A stretch of 64,000 nt of DNA, taken from positions 1,002,001 through 1,066,000 of the forward strand of contig JAKZAP010000013.1 of the NCBI GenBank assembly GCA_023053575.1, given 5' to 3'. Positions 1 through 13,270 of this stretch are shown here, one piece after another. Both the position numbers and the translations under genes were made by a program. This DNA is from Branchinecta lynchi. Taxonomy: Eukaryota; Arthropoda; Branchiopoda; Anostraca; Branchinectidae. The notes under the pieces were generated by a model. That model made no database searches. It was given only the letters and a program-made list of their open reading frames with translations, and was not told the DNA's origin. Each line of letters starts with the position of its first letter. Position 1 is the first letter of the stretch.

Positions 1-840
1 TGACACTTTTTTAGGTCGAAAAAGTACTTTTTCATTTACTTTAAAGTAACGGATTACCGCCCCAAGAAAACTTTGAAGCCTTAAATAAGGCTCATTTCCG
101 ATTAAATGTTGTTACAAAACTGTGATGTAACAGTTAAGAAATGTTTTGAAAAATGTTATTACAAATTCAGGTATTACTAATTATTCCCATTTCTGCGTTG
201 TGCAGCGGAATGCATACAAAAACGAGGTGTCAAAAATCACCTTTTTGTCAGCAATTGTGACACTTTCATGAGTCCAGCTCTTGGCAGCCCTGCCTTGGTA
301 TGATAAACGTAGCTAAGGCGACGGGTTAGCTGGGGCGCAAAATCTGGCTAACGTAAGATAAGTCACAATCACAAATAGCCGAAAATTCGTAATCCTAAAA
401 TACGCATGTGAAATCCGTGTCACCGTGGGTTAACATGCATGGGCTGTGTCAAAATTTCAGGATAAATTAGGAAATTCGCATACGACCAAAACCGGACCTT
501 GTGTGCACGTACATACGCCTAGTCGTGGGTTGACGAATCAGCCTTGGCATGGTAACAGACTAGAGGTTTTAGTTTTGCGTGCAGGTGGGTTTGGGAAACT
601 AGCTCATGTGTCGGACTTGCGCCGTTCCCTGGGGACTCGTTTGCAAGTCGAGGAGAAAAATAAAGGGCATCACTTCCTAGGGACTCCTCGGACTTGAAAT
701 CGCGAGAACGTGTAGAATGTGCCTATGCCATTTTGCTCGAACATCCTGGCAAGCCTATTCATAGTTGTCCTTTTTGCAGTTGCCGTGGTATCTGATACTA
801 CGTGTTAACATTTTATAAGTAATGAACTGAAATACAAAAA
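1..840. other. Unassigned non-coding sequence (left edge)
   Basis: No conserved coding exon, RNA gene or bounded transposon is visible here. An open frame at 446-697 has no recognisable domain. A short stretch near 770-805 (TTTTTGCAG...GTGGTATCTGATACTACG) is a fragment of the palindromic MITE family described at 8585 and 62861. Because PSMC1 exons begin at 5281 on the plus strand, this is probably PSMC1 intron sequence. Confidence 0.4.
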
Positions 841-842
841 TG

Positions 843-915
843 CTCCTCAGCTGGGACTTGAACCCAGGACCTTCTGCTTACAAGGCAAGCGCTCTACCAA
901 CTGAGCTACCGAGGG
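843..915 (-). tRNA. tRNA-Thr(TGT)-like sequence, tRNA-derived repeat
   Basis: On the minus strand the sequence has an internal A box (TAGCTCAGTTGGTAGAGC) and B box (GGTTCAAGTCC). The acceptor stem CCCTCGG/CTGAGGA pairs except for the terminal C-A. The anticodon loop CTTGTAA gives anticodon TGT (Thr). The same tRNA-like core with the same flanks (GTGGTTTGCGAACTCTGTTC upstream and GCATTTTTGT downstream) recurs at 1281-1349 and 52373-52445. It is therefore more likely a tRNA-derived SINE or MITE head than a single-copy host tRNA gene. Confidence 0.55.
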
Positions 916-1024
916 GCTTGAGAACAGAGTTCGCAAACCACTACTATAGTCTGGTAGAAGCCGGCCATAGGAACAGTGATCCCTTCCGAAGGCAAATTCA
1001 TCTAACCCGTTCACATCCCCATGT

Positions 1025-1250
1025 CATGGAAATCAATAATAATACATAGATGGCACTTTACACAAGGGACTTGTACCGTGACCTTTAAATCAGAAACATA
1101 TTTTTTTGGAACGTAATTTAGAAGTCTAGGACTCCATTGTCGGAGCCACGTAGACACACCAGGACCCACAAGGCGGGGTCTCATGGTGAAAAGTAAATAG
1201 AGCCAAATATATAATTTCAATTGTGAAGACGCCCTTGAGACGGAAACATT
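1025..1250 (+). repeat. Body module of tRNA-containing interspersed repeat
   Basis: This stretch (AATAATACATAGATGGCACTT... to ...GACGCCCTTGAGA) matches 52125-52320 closely, including the shared motif CGGAGCCACGTAGACA. In both places it lies beside a tRNA-like core. A short piece of it appears inverted at 1365-1410. It is the non-tRNA part of the same non-autonomous element, and no protein is encoded. Confidence 0.6.
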
Positions 1251-1280
1251 TTATAAGTAGTGAACTGAAAGACAAAAATG

Positions 1281-1349
1281 CTCCTCAGCTGGGATTTGAA
1301 CCCAGGACCCTCTGCATACAAGGCAGGCGCTCTACCAACTGAGCTACCG
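1281..1349 (-). tRNA. Degraded tRNA-like copy (pseudo-tRNA)
   Basis: This second copy of the tRNA-like core on the minus strand has intact A and B boxes and anticodon-loop sequence CTTGTAT (TGT). The 5' acceptor strand is replaced by unrelated sequence (CCAGAAACGG), so the acceptor stem cannot form. The downstream flank is the same as at 843, which supports a repeat origin and no decoding function. Confidence 0.5.
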
Positions 1350-1841
1350 TTTCTGGTTTAATGGTCACAGTACAAGTCCCTTGTGTAAAGTGCCATCTGT
1401 GTATTATTACGTGTTAAATTATGTATCTAGAATAAGTTTAGTGTGTACCTGAGCGGCTGGTACACATATTGGACTATAGCGGTATTCTGATCTTAATCCT
1501 CGAAGGGTTGGTTCGTGACTGGAGGGGGAAGTTCGGAGGGTAGGTCCTGGGTCCTACATTCAGTAAACAGTGTTTAGAAATCACACTTACGATTAATATT
1601 GAAGTTGTACGTACATCGAATACCATCTGAATAATCAAACTTTCCTTAATCACTACTGACTTCTTAGTGACTTTTTGATCAATATACATTGATCCTTGTA
1701 TACCTATTTTCAGCCTTTGCTTTTGCTAGGCGAATTCGGCATTGCAAGCGGATCAAGTCTATGTCATCAGGCCTTAAAATTCGCGACGCGGCGTTTCAAC
1801 TCTAAGAGCTAAAGCCCAACGAAGCGTTTTGACGATTCGTT

Positions 1842-2770
1842 TTTATGGCACTTGCAGCTCCGCTCAGGTGCCATATACCGATCACTTTTCGGTCTGTCGG
1901 TTGTCAGGCCACTCATCTCGAGTTAGGGTGCTTCCAGAACTGCTAGGTCGATGAAAGTTGGCAGGCATATTAGGGACTTTCCTGATTCGACCACCATGGG
2001 GGGTGGGTGGGGGGAGGGGGAATCTGGAATATTGACGTATTTTTAACTTTTGAACGGGGAATCGGATCTTTATGAAACTTAATATTTGTAAAGACGTCAT
2101 GTCTCAGATGTCCCATTTCAAGTCCGGAATGGATCCCCCCAGATACATAGTTGACAAGACCAGATCGGATCCGAGCACTGTGGGGGGAATTGGATGGAGG
2201 GTTCCGGAATTCCGGTAATCCCGACTTAAGATGCTTAAAGATGTGCTAGGACGATGAAACTTGGCAGGCATATCAGGGACCCGACCAAACTAACTTGGAA
2301 ACAGTCACTTCCCCGATCCGACCACCGTGGGGGGAGTGAAGGGAGGGGGAATCTGGAATATTGACGTATTTATAACTTTTGAACGGGGAATCGGATCTTA
2401 ATGAAACTTGATATTTGGAAAAAGCTCGTGTCTCAGATGCCACATTTCAAGTCCGGAATGGATCCGGTGACTTTGGGGGGAGTTGGAGGGGGAACCGGAA
2501 ATCGTGTGGCATGTTCAGAGTGGACGGATCGCAATGAAACTTGGTGGGAAGAACAAGCACAAGCCCTAGAGACAGAGCTGACACGACCAGACCGGATCCG
2601 AGCACTGTGGGGGGAGCTGGAGGGAGTGTTCCGGAATTCTGGTGATCGCAGTTTAAGGTAGACTACTTCCAGATGTGCTACGACGATGAAACTTGGCTTG
2701 AACATTAGAGACTTGACAAGATTGGATAAAAAAAATTGTCACTTCCCAGATCCGGCCATCGCTTAAACTA
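1842..2770 (-). repeat. C/G-run interspersed repeat (family A), minus orientation
   Basis: The copy starts with a hairpin (TGGCACTTG...CAGGTGCCA, 1844-1871). It continues with degenerate modules containing GATGAAACTTGGCAGGCAT, GGATCGGATC-like motifs and runs of G (GGGGGGAG). Related copies lie at 4840-5180, 14030-14560 and 16020-18036. The modules repeat about every 350-420 bp. No transposase is seen. Short open frames here (such as 2401-2661) are by-products of the repeat. Confidence 0.6.
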
Positions 2771-4549
2771 GCCTACTCATATTAACCGTAAAGTACAAAA
2801 AATACTTTTAAGCAAAACCTATATTTCCATGATCCCCATGAGCATTTTTGCCTCAAGTGTTTTGATTACAGATGAATTTCTAGCGCCCTTAAAGTGCGCA
2901 TCATCACAGCCAAGTGCAAAAAAAAAAAATTACCAAACGACACATTATCTTGATTTCCAAGGGTCCATCGTCATCCTTATTTACGACGTCTTGAAAGTGC
3001 TATATGAGCTTCCAGCTGTTGTTTTTAACGCCTGACGTGGGGAAGTTCGCTCTCTGTGTGAATTGGGCTTAGGTTAAATTTTATTCGCGTCGCGTATCAT
3101 TTTGTAAGCAATCGCGTTTCCTGGATACCAAGCTAAGAAAGAATCTTCTCGTTCAGTTTTGAGAAAGATCTCAGAGCGACTAGCAGCAGTAGTTTTAATA
3201 ATAGACAGTAAAGGCATAATATTTAGGACAGCTATTTAACTTCGGATGCTGAATTTTTGCTGTATAGTAAAATAATAAATACAATAAAAACGGAAGTTCT
3301 TAGGACCTGTTAAGGAACTATGATGCCTCGGCAACATACCTTTTATCGCTTCGTTATCCAGTGACAATAGAGTCATTTTTTTTTACTTAAGGACGGTTAT
3401 TTCAGTTCTGTCAGTGCAGTTTTTGTCTTAATGGTAGAATAAAACCTAAAACATCAACAACTAATTTCCTCGAGGAATTAATTCACCCCAGCAACAGTTC
3501 TTGTGTTGCAGCAAATAGTCGCCAACTTCTGCCCAAGGGCCACATTCGGCCCAGCCTCAGAAGGGCTATGGGCCAAAAGGGGTAATTAGTAATGACAATG
3601 CGTAAGAAACTACAGTTGGCACTTCTTTATTTTTTTAAGTCCAAGGACGTTAAATAAATACAAAAATAAAAAGTAAAGTTTGTTTTAGCTAAATTACCAA
3701 AAAGGGGGCCCCAACTTAATTAACTGTCTAAGTGCCCTGAATCTCCATGTCCGGTACCTGCCATTAAGTGGATAAGAATGTCACGGTCCAAAGTTTACTA
3801 TCTCCAAAGCTCTACTGTACTTCACGAGTAACCTTTAGCTTATTTTAGATGTATGGAGTTTAATAGAAATAATACTAGTAACTACAACACTCTCTAGAAG
3901 TTTACGCTTGTTAATAGGTTTAACACACACCCCCCCCCCCCCCCCGACATTTTGCCTACATAGCACCATATAAAGAAAAAGAAGGAACATTTATGTACTT
4001 CCTCGGTTCCTGGTCAGAACACCCAAGATAAAGAACTATACACTCAATTCAATCTCTAAAACAAACTCCTTGGTAACCTTTGGCATTATCCGTGCAACAG
4101 AGATTACCGTAGGACTTATACATAGCCTGACGATCCTATGAAGCGTTGGCCTCTGGGGTTTACTCTCTCTTGTTTGCGACATCTCTTTGGTCCAAATACT
4201 GTTAAACAGGATCTCCTACATTGACTTGTGAATCCAAGCCCAATTGGGAAGTTATATAGTTCCTTTTACGCACCGTGTGTTAACTTCCTTGCTGGATTAC
4301 ATTTTACACTCAGAAAAAAGGACCTTGGACGCATACGCTCGACATACTTCAGATATCTGAGGGTTTCTTCTCTACCTACTAAGGCGCATGCAGAACCGCT
4401 GCTTGATCCGCCGTTTGATAATATCCGACCCATTGTTGGCGCTTGGCCTCTCATCTAATTTGTGTTCTCCGATCAGAAACTTACCTGTCCACGATCCCAT
4501 CAGTGTGATTCTGAATTAGTGAACCGTTATTGAAAATATTTGTGAAGTG
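2771..4549. other. Intronic sequence without recognised genes
   Basis: I find no conserved coding sequence. The stretch contains a run of about 18 C residues after an AC repeat (3926-3945) and AT-rich unique-looking sequence. Open frames at 2829 and 4228 show no family features. It is likely PSMC1 intron. Confidence 0.35.
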
Positions 4550-5514
<965 letters not shown>

Positions 5515-5944
5515 TAAAAAACTGAGGGCGGTCGTGCTGTAAGGAATCGAAAGGAAAACGCTTTTTGATTCCTTTTCCTTCGCGTGGTGTTGACTAAACT
5601 TTAGCTGATTATCTACGGCCCGTTACGTTTTCATGACGTAATGGAAGAAATAGGAAAATTCGATTAAATTAATGTTGCAGAATATATATTTATATCTATA
5701 TATATAGAGCCGGGCGACCAGCGAGGCGCCAGACGTGTTTACACTTATAAATGCTTCTAGGGACAATCAGTTCCGTTAGTAAATGGAAAATGTACTTTTC
5801 GCGTGACGTCACGATCCGTAGATAATCGGCTAAACATTAGTCAACACCCTTGAGACGGCCACCCACTAAACCGCTTTTCTTGAAGCCCACCGTTTCTGTC
5901 CACACCACATGAACGCTACAGGTTCACGCAGAAATGCATACAAT

Positions 5945-6053
5945 GTGAGGCAGGTAACAGAGGAGTGAGCCAGGTAACATGAAGGAGTGAGCCAGGTAAC
6001 ATGAAGGAGTGAGCCAGGTAACATAAGGTGTGAGCCAGGTAATATGAGGAGTG
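5945..6053 (+). repeat. 22-bp tandem repeat
   Basis: About five copies of a unit like GTGAGCCAGGTAACATGAAGGA, with 20-22 bp spacing, lie in the last PSMC1 intron. The copies diverge at the ends. The minus-strand open frame across it (5916-6110) comes from the repeat and is not a gene. Confidence 0.8.
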
Positions 6054-6533
6054 GAGATGTAGCGACAGAAGATGCATTGCTTCCGGTTCTGCGGGGCGTG
6101 CTACTTTCACAGTAAGAACGCGCTCACGTAGATAAGGTCGAGTCTGGCGGTCTGGAAAGCTCCACGAGCTTACGTGCCGGCTGTTTTTGCGACTTCAGCT
6201 AAAATTCGCTTTGCTTTCCAAAGCTGTTCTCGCGCTCCGCTCGTTTCCGCCAGTACTTGGAAAGTGAATCCACTTTGTGATTTCGGCAAGTCAGCGAGAA
6301 GTTGTAAAGGTGCAACTGAGGCGCAACAACTTTCCGTTTGTTCTTGCGCTCGGCGGATTCTCGCTTTGCATTTCGGAAAGCGAATCCAAGAGATCGCCAG
6401 AATCGCCCTATACTCAGCGTTGCCTATTGCCTGCGTCCGTCCTTTCTCACAGCGCTTGTTGGTTCACACGAAAGTGAAGTGGCTAGTTTGGATAAGGACA
6501 TCTTATTCATTCTTTGCGGTTTATATATATACA

Positions 6534-7988
6534 CAGGGGTGTCGCAAGGGGGGTGCGGGGGGCGCAGCCCCCCCCCCCCACCTTTTTAAGATTTGGTAGA
6601 ATTTTGGGCCGGAGGCCCGTAATTTTACTGAAATTGTTTGGTATTTTTTCTATAGCAGAACTTTCCGATATATTTACGGGGATTCGGTAGTTATACAGAA
6701 TCCTAAACAGGCTTTCTGTACAAATCTCGTCGGTATAATGATCGGGATTCGGTATAATTGCCAGTATTCGGTACACGAATTTGGTGAAAGTATTGACTGA
6801 AATCATTGGGTAATTTTTCGATTTTTCGGTGTCGGAACTATTCGGTATATTTATGAAGATTCCGTAGTTACACAGAATCCCGAATAAGCTATTGGTTAAA
6901 AATTATTCGGTATCATGATTGGGATTCCGTAATTTATTCAGTATAATTTCCAGGATTAGGAAGTTAACCACAAATGCTGACTTTGTTCTAGTTTCGACGA
7001 AAGTGTACCGAATACGAATATTGTTCGGTAGTCTTTCGATACTAAAACATTTCGGTATAATAACCGGGATACGGTAGTTATACAGAATCCCGAACATGCT
7101 ATCGGTCTTAACTTATTCGATATAATAACTGGGATTCGGTAATTTATTCGTTATAATTGACAGGATTCGGAAGTTACCACGAACCTCGAAACTCAGAAGA
7201 GGAGTAAAGCACTGGTCGCAGACAAAAGGGATGATCTATGATATCATCGATAGTCCTTACTTTTATTTTGGATCCCAAAAAGAATATATAATGATAAATA
7301 TTTCGAAATTTCCGCCTGCAGCACTTTTCGTAATATTCTCTATTTTGTGGAAGGGCGCGTCATTTGACGGTGGTTTTAAGCCAGTTTTAGGATTGATATT
7401 TCGAAACATTAAAAGCTAGAATCTGGATGGAAATTAAATTTGGCACGAAAAAGCAAAAAAAAAATCTCGCCTGTGGTGTTCACTTTATGTGATCATGGCC
7501 ATTATTGGCTAGACTACAGTAGCCGCTGCTGCCGGAACGTCGCTCCATCCGGTTTCTGGAACTTCTTAGAGTCTCGGTATTTAATCAAAGGTAAATGATA
7601 GAATTTGTAAGAGAAGCAGTTAAATTTTAGCCTAAAAAAAAAATGGATTTCGAAAATTTCGCCTGCGGCACTCGAATTAATTTTCTATTGGCTATAATAG
7701 ATAGAAGCTGTTGCTGCAATCATGCCCGGCAATATATTCTCCATGTGGGCTTCGCCAAAACGCCGCCTAATAGTTGGCTTATCGTATTTAATATTTATAT
7801 ATCGTGGCTTATCGTTATTGTTATTCTTCCTCCCTTTATTGTTACTCTTCCTACGTAATCGTTTCTGTTCCATAATTTAAAGCTCGAATTCTTAGTTGTA
7901 GGCCAGTAAAATTTTTGAAAGATTCGGTAAAATTTTGGCTCTGCCCCCCCCCCCCCCCCCCACCGAAAATGCACTTGCGACGCCCCTG
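6534..7988. mobile_element. Non-autonomous hAT-like DNA transposon, 1455 bp
   Basis: The ends are CAGGGGTGTCGCAAG on the left and CTTGCGACGCCCCTG on the right, a 15-bp TIR with one mismatch. They are flanked by a perfect 8-bp target duplication TATATACA (6526-6533 and 7989-7996). An 8-bp duplication and CAGGGG termini are typical of hAT elements. Poly-C/G tracts lie just inside both ends. The interior has about three degenerate 210-bp units rich in ATTCGGTA and CAGAATCC (about 6650-7180). No transposase is encoded. It lies in the last PSMC1 intron. Confidence 0.85.
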
Positions 7989-8584
7989 TATATACATATT
8001 ATCACTTAATATAGATGTATATTTGTACATGTATATATATATATTGTTGGGTTTCAGTTCTCCACCTGTTTCGTTACGCTAGCGCAAACGGAAAATCGAC
8101 TTCTGTTCCGTTCTTGCATTTCATTAAGCCTACGCAAGGCTTGAGTTGTGTCTCTCAGTCACAGTAAAGGAATTCAGCGCTATATGAAAGCGGTTGGCAA
8201 TAGTGAATGCCAACGTGGTTTGAAGGGTGTGGATGTACTGGCAGTAACCAACGTGGTGAGGTCCCCGTGTCACAAGCGATGACCGTAAAATATGGGATCT
8301 TGCTCGATTTAGCGATAGGAAAAGGTTCAAAGATTATTTTCTTTAATAAATTTGAGCTTTTAGTAAACTAGTAAATGCACAAATCTAAATTAAAATATAG
8401 AAAATAGAAAAGGGACTGTTAGGCTCTAGAAAAAATTATAGATGGCATGCAGAAAAATGAATGAAAGGTCTAAATCAATAGAAACAACCAGTAAATGATA
8501 GTATTATTCGAATAGTTTACGCTGCTCGTCCTCTTGACGTCGTAATCTGAAATGGCTAACCCGAATTCGACAGTCAATAAGTTA

Positions 8585-8983
8585 CGCTTTTGCAGATACT
8601 ATGGTATCTGATACCATGTAGATACCATAGTAGATCCGCATTTTTTCGTTTTCGCAGTTACCATGGTATCAGATACTAGGGATGCTTTGCAAAAACGGCA
8701 ATTGCCGAATTTGCATTTTTAGAAGTCCCCCCAAAAGAAATACTTATCACAGGAAGACACAAGTTCCAGACTTCTTTCACACGAATTTGACAAAATCCAT
8801 GACCTGTGTTGGCGATGATGCAAGCGAGAAGGCTTTTTCAAATAACACGGTCGGCAACGTGATATCTGAATATCAGATACCATGGTAAAACGCCTTTTAC
8901 TCGTGACATCAGATACCACGGTGACTGCAAAACGACTTTAGACCGTTGTATCAGATAGAAAGGTGTCTACGAAAACGCAACTA
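8585..8983. mobile_element. Palindrome-rich MITE
   Basis: Inverted termini of the type (G)TTGCGTTTTC/TGCAGATAC flank an interior with repeated ATACCATGGTATCTGATACC palindromes. The same architecture, better preserved, is at 62861-63276, where both termini read TTGTGTTTTTGC. The open frames at 8682 and 8719 lie inside the element and are not genes. Confidence 0.55.
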
Positions 8984-9224
8984 ATGTGAAGTGACGGACA
9001 CACCTGTTCGTAAATCGGTTTGTAGACGTTCTTCGTTCAACCACGTCATAAAATCTGGGGATGGATAAATCCATATGCCCTTTTTAATTTGTAGTGAACA
9101 ACCAATGAGAGAGGAGCGCCCTAAACGTCTTAAAGACGTCTAAAAAACTAATTACGGACAATTGTGTCCGTAGTGGGGCCGGGCATGAGTTCGACCATCA
9201 ATATTCTCATACACTATCTTGCAG

Positions 9225-9359
9225 GCTATTTGCACTGAAGCCGGTTTGATGGCACTTCGCGAGCGTCGCATGAAAGTCACCAATGACGATTTCATCAAGT
9301 CGAAAGAGAACGTGCTTTACCGCAAGCAAGAAGGAACTCCAGAGGGACTGTACTTGTAG
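9225..9359 (+). CDS. PSMC1: 26S proteasome regulatory ATPase Rpt2, last exon
   Basis: It begins after the acceptor CTTGCAG at 9224 and ends at TAG 9357-9359: 44 codons plus stop. It completes the C-terminal helical domain ([20 protein letters not shown]...) and ends in ...EGLYL. The last three residues fit the hydrophobic-Tyr-X tail with which Rpt2 docks into a pocket of the 20S alpha ring. It joins in frame to the exon ending at 5490. The intron between them (5491-9224) holds a hAT element and a MITE. Confidence 0.95.
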   Translation, partial: AICTEAGLMALRERRMKVTNDDFIKSKENVLYRKQEGTPEGLYL

Positions 9360-9965
9360 GCTTCTGGTTCCACTCTCGTAATTTTGTGTTTTTCATTTTC
9401 AAGTTCGCATTAAAGAAAACTTTTCTATGTCTAAAGCTTGTTGGGGCAAGTACTTCAAATATGTTCTTCCAGATTTGTATTATTAATACTTACGTACTGG
9501 TAAGTATTGGCATTAAGTGCCTGACAACAAATGTACTTGAGCGGTATTTCAAGTACTACACGTTCACAGAACAGTCTTTGCATCTTTTAACGGACCACCC
9601 GCCATCTAGTAGTATGCTTACCAAGGTGCAGTATGCTTCGGACTACCAGACTTTAATAAGTTTTTCTGAAGGCTTAGATGCCTCCAAAGAAGCAACTTCT
9701 ACGCGCAAAGCGATATGATCTGAGCAGAATCTACTTAAAACAGTACAATACTTTTGATGACTAACTCTCCTTGCCGATGCAAAATCGCTGTGTACCTAGC
9801 GGAAGAGCCAGAAGCGGCACTGCAACTGTCCCCAACGATCGCCGTGGTTGGTTGACACAGGAGTTGATTTGTTGAGTTTTAGTCGTTGGTGAGACGTTTT
9901 CTCGTTCTTCCCGAGGATCAATGGCGTGTTTTGGTCATGTAGAGTATTGTACTTAACAGTAAGGG
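9360..9965. other. PSMC1 3' UTR and start of the convergent intergenic region
   Basis: After the poly(A) signal I see no conserved feature. The 110-aa frame at 9386-9718 overlaps the presumed UTR and has no recognisable domain. Confidence 0.4.
9409..9414 (+). terminator. PSMC1 poly(A) signal (ATTAAA)
   Basis: ATTAAA lies 50 bases after the PSMC1 stop codon. It is the commonest variant of the animal polyadenylation hexamer and the first such signal downstream. The cleavage site itself cannot be placed from sequence alone. Confidence 0.55.
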
Positions 9966-10310
9966 AACGTTTTCGCGTGGTTGGCTCTGGGCTCGTTGGT
10001 CGAGCTGGTCGAGCTCGACGGACATTTTCGCGTGGATGCCGTCGATTCTTTTTGTCATTTTCGCGTGAACGGATGAACAGGTGAACGTGCCATCCAGCTC
10101 GACGGACCTCCCGTTCAGCACCGCTCAGAGGGCAGCGGTGAGCTGAACGGGGGTACTGTGTGGGCCTTCCCACTCATATGCTCCAGCTGAATGGGCATTT
10201 TCACGTGGACGGAACCATCTTCCTCAGCCGTTAAACGCCCGGTCGATTATCTCATTTTTGCGTGGACATGATCACCCGTTCAGCTCTACAGCCATCCACG
10301 CGATAAGTCA
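9966..10310 (+). repeat. Dispersed TTTTCGCGTGG repeat cluster
   Basis: The motif CATTTTCGCGTGGA, or a close variant, occurs about five times at irregular 50-100 bp spacing. It alternates with CGAGCTCGACGGAC and CCCGTTCAGC motifs. A related cluster with CGCGAAAATG motifs is at 52535-52735. Two overlapping minus-strand frames (9796-10173) fall in this repeat and are not credible genes. Confidence 0.5.
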
Positions 10311-11109
10311 ATAAAGATTAAATCAGAAGACAACATATAATCTTGGCTGAATCTGCTTTTCGGCGATATCAGAATACAGACAGCATCTGGCAACAGGGTC
10401 TATCCAAATCGTTGCTTAGATGGTGACTGCTCCAGAGCGCATGATATTTAAAAAATTTACTAGTAAAAAAAAATCTTCGTAAGGCACAAAATGTTCTATT
10501 GAGGCTAAGCTAAATGCTCATGTTTGGTTGCAACAATTGTGAGACAATATTTAAATGCCAGCCCAAGCCAAAGGGCCCATGATATTTGGTTCATGGTTAT
10601 AAACAAGTAACGAACATCTTTTTGTGGACCCTTTGCTAAACTTGAAATAAATACTGAATGCGTCCTGACTTACCATCTGGCCATTTTGCTTGAAGTTAGA
10701 TAACACAAAAATGCACATCTTTCTCCTAAATGTCATGTTGAATGCCGAAGGACTTTCTGTTCTGACCCATTTAAGTATCAAATTTTTACACAAAATTTAT
10801 GTTATGACTTTTAAATGCTGTTTGCCAAAAGATATTACATTTAAAAGGGTCGAAACAGATATCTTTTTTTAGCTTTTAAAACAATGATGCACAAATATAA
10901 CATGTTACCAAACTTCTTACAGTGCCATTTCAATTATTAAATAAACAATGCTCCCCAGAGATGACAGTACGACTGGAAAAGACATCCAACAGGTCCAACG
11001 ACAGCAAGGTGTGTCGGTAAGCTCAAGTTTGCGTTCTCAACCTGAAATTATAGTGATGAGCTGGTTTTTAAGATGCTACTAATGCTGCAGATATACGATC
11101 AGCATTTCC

Positions 11110-11442
11110 CGATCTGATTTTCTGCACTAACATCATCAAGTTAAACAAGACCCTCGCCTATAGATCCCATCGTGGCGATCTTATTGAAATGTACAAGCTC
11201 TGCAATGGAGACTATGACAACCTACCAGCCAAGAGAATCGTGCAGTTCACAAAGTGAGGGCGGAACGCTTTTATAAGGACATGGGCCGCTGGACTTTCGC
11301 CAACCGAGTGGTCCAGCACTGGAACAACTTACCAGACAAAGTAGTCTGCTTCACAAACATACTGACATTCAAGAAGGAAGTTGATGAACATTATTCAAGT
11401 GACATTTTCTCCTTCTGCAAATTTAGAAGAAATGTAAACTAA
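11110..11442 (+). pseudogene. LINE reverse-transcriptase C-terminal remnant
   Basis: Two frames together resemble the region after the RT domain of animal LINEs. The first part reads RSHRGDLIEMYKLCNGDYD; a stop or frame change follows, then KDMGRWTFANRVVQHWNNLP...NILTFKKEVD up to 11442. The pattern (RV...WN.LP then a K-rich helix) is characteristic of CR1-like elements. It is 5' truncated and broken, so it is not functional. Confidence 0.6.
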
Positions 11443-11499
11443 GAATTGAGGCTTAGCGGCCTGCCATCCAATTTACGAATATTATTATTATATTATATA

Positions 11500-11600
11500 A
11501 GACCAAAGGTTCCGATGCGATCTCAAAACTGAATATTTATAATACTCCTTGATCCAGACAATCGGGTCTTGTAGATTTCCGGTCTTCACGATAACGCCTT
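11500..11600 (+). repeat. Family B head fragment
   Basis: This is similar to the start of the larger repeats at 54317 and 60520: AAGACCAAAGGTTCCGATGCGATC, then GATCCAGACAATCGGGTCTTG. Another head-only copy is at 25319-25440. The tandem 125-137 bp units that follow in the full elements are not evident here. Confidence 0.45.
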
Positions 11601-12260
11601 CACATTTTACTATTTATCGATGACCAACCGCTTGTACAGGAAATTATACCGTTTTGGTGTTTTTGGCAGATTGCTGCCAAACAACTGATCAGATGTCAAA
11701 AACCAAGTTCAGGTATGGACGGATCATGCATGTTTACCCCTAGTTTATCTCACCTCTAATCGACTTTAGAAAAGTCTTTTACTTTGACCAAATCCCTCGT
11801 TTTAGCTGTAGCGATTTGAAGGATACACGACGATACGGGATCACGCCCGTCGTTTCACCTTTTCTCACTGCTTACAAAGCCGAACTATATTAAAACTCTC
11901 CCTTCCCTTGAAATTCAGCCTCTTCTCTGCGAAAGTACAGAAATTCTGATACAAAAACTAAATTGTATGCAAATTGTATTCTGACTGAAGTAGTACATAA
12001 CAGAAAACCGTAAAGAAAGTAGAATTTTCAAAATATACGGAGGCATGAATCCAGCCAATGGCCAAGGCTCAAGTCCCAGTAAGGGAAAATCTGATCTTTT
12101 TCGATCCAGCATGATCAGAGTGTTCTTACTTTACATGTTCTTGCCTGGTGTGCTTCTTTTTTTTTTACATATCATGCCTTACGGTAGGGCTGTGAACGAC
12201 CCGAGAATTCCGAGATACATAACTCATTTTTTTTTTTTTTTTTTTCAATTTACAATTCGG

Positions 12261-12266
12261 TTTATT
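12261..12266 (-). terminator. RFC5 poly(A) signal (AATAAA)
   Basis: A perfect AATAAA on the minus strand lies 43 bases after the RFC5 stop codon. A run of about 18 A on the same strand follows at 12228-12245, where cleavage would be expected. The run could be a real genomic tract near the processing site. Confidence 0.65.
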
Positions 12267-12308
12267 TCAATTCAGGATGGGTGTTCGGGTAGGCTAAACA
12301 CTTACTGT

Positions 12309-12472
12309 TTATGACGTCATAGCGGATTCTTCTGCCACGGCGTTTCTTAGTGTCTGGAAGGTAGCAACAAGACTGGACATCTGGAGCTTTTCGCTCGTTC
12401 CAGCGGCAAGACGCAACTCCAACTCTGCTAACTTTTCCAGAAGATATATTCGAACTTTCGGTGGCAGATCAA
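12309..12472 (-). CDS. RFC5: Replication factor C subunit 5, exon 8 (last)
   Basis: This exon encodes residues about 275-328 plus stop (TAA at 12309-12311). It includes the C-terminal collar helices (LPPKVRIYLLEKLAELELRL...TSEKLQMSSLVATFQTLRN) that pack the five RFC subunits into a ring. The acceptor is TTTACAG at 12473. The first codon is split with exon 7 (G|TT, Val). Length and end match the family. Confidence 0.93.
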
Positions 12473-12975
12473 CTGTAAAGAAAGGGGCCAGTATAAAGAT
12501 GTCGTTAAGTTATATGTGGTACAATGAGTAATACCACAAAATGGAAAATGTTTAGTACTGCGAGAAAATGATTACGATAAAAAGTGATTCATCTTCTGGG
12601 AAGTTTGGAATACGAAGCATCGAGAGGATCTACTGAAGTTTTATCAAGTTATAACTTTTCTCGAACAGGTATGCAACGTATATCTTCCTATGTCCCACAG
12701 GAAGTTATTTTATGACAATTGTTTTTGTGGAGGTTGTTACGACCTCGTATCATCCTCCAGAGAGGCTGATACGAAGCCGTATCAGGCTCTGCATCAGCCT
12801 CGCAGATGTTCATCGAGCACTTTTGCTCAAAAACTGAAATCACTGAGCACTTTTCCTCAAATACTGAAAAGTAGAAGCTGACCTGCCAAAAATAAATTAA
12901 AAGCAATACTTTCAGTAAAAAGACCACACAAATTCTTAAGAATTATATGAAAAATAAAATAAAAATAAAATAGAT

Positions 12976-13270
12976 GTTGAAAAATGACAGAACATCTGAC
13001 TCTCTTAGACAACCGGCCTTTGCCCTAGGTCATACCTTGTCACAGTCAGATTTTCACTGAAAATACAGCTTCAACTGAAACACTATCCTACTATCCCTTG
13101 TTTTCCAAAAGCTAGTTATTCAGCATTGAAAAAAATGGCAGAACATCTTAATCTCAGACAACCAGTCTCTGCCTTAGGTCATACCTTGTCACAATCATAT
13201 TTCCACTGAAAGTACAGCTTGTCAACTGGAACAACATCCTACTTTGCTTTCCAAAAGATAGTTATTCAGA
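12976..13270 (+). repeat. Tandem duplication, two units of about 147 bp
   Basis: Two neighbouring segments share GACAGAACATCT..., CTAGGTCATACCTTGTCACA and AAAGCTAGTTATTCAG in the same order, with about 85% identity by eye. They lie in RFC5 intron 7. Confidence 0.7.
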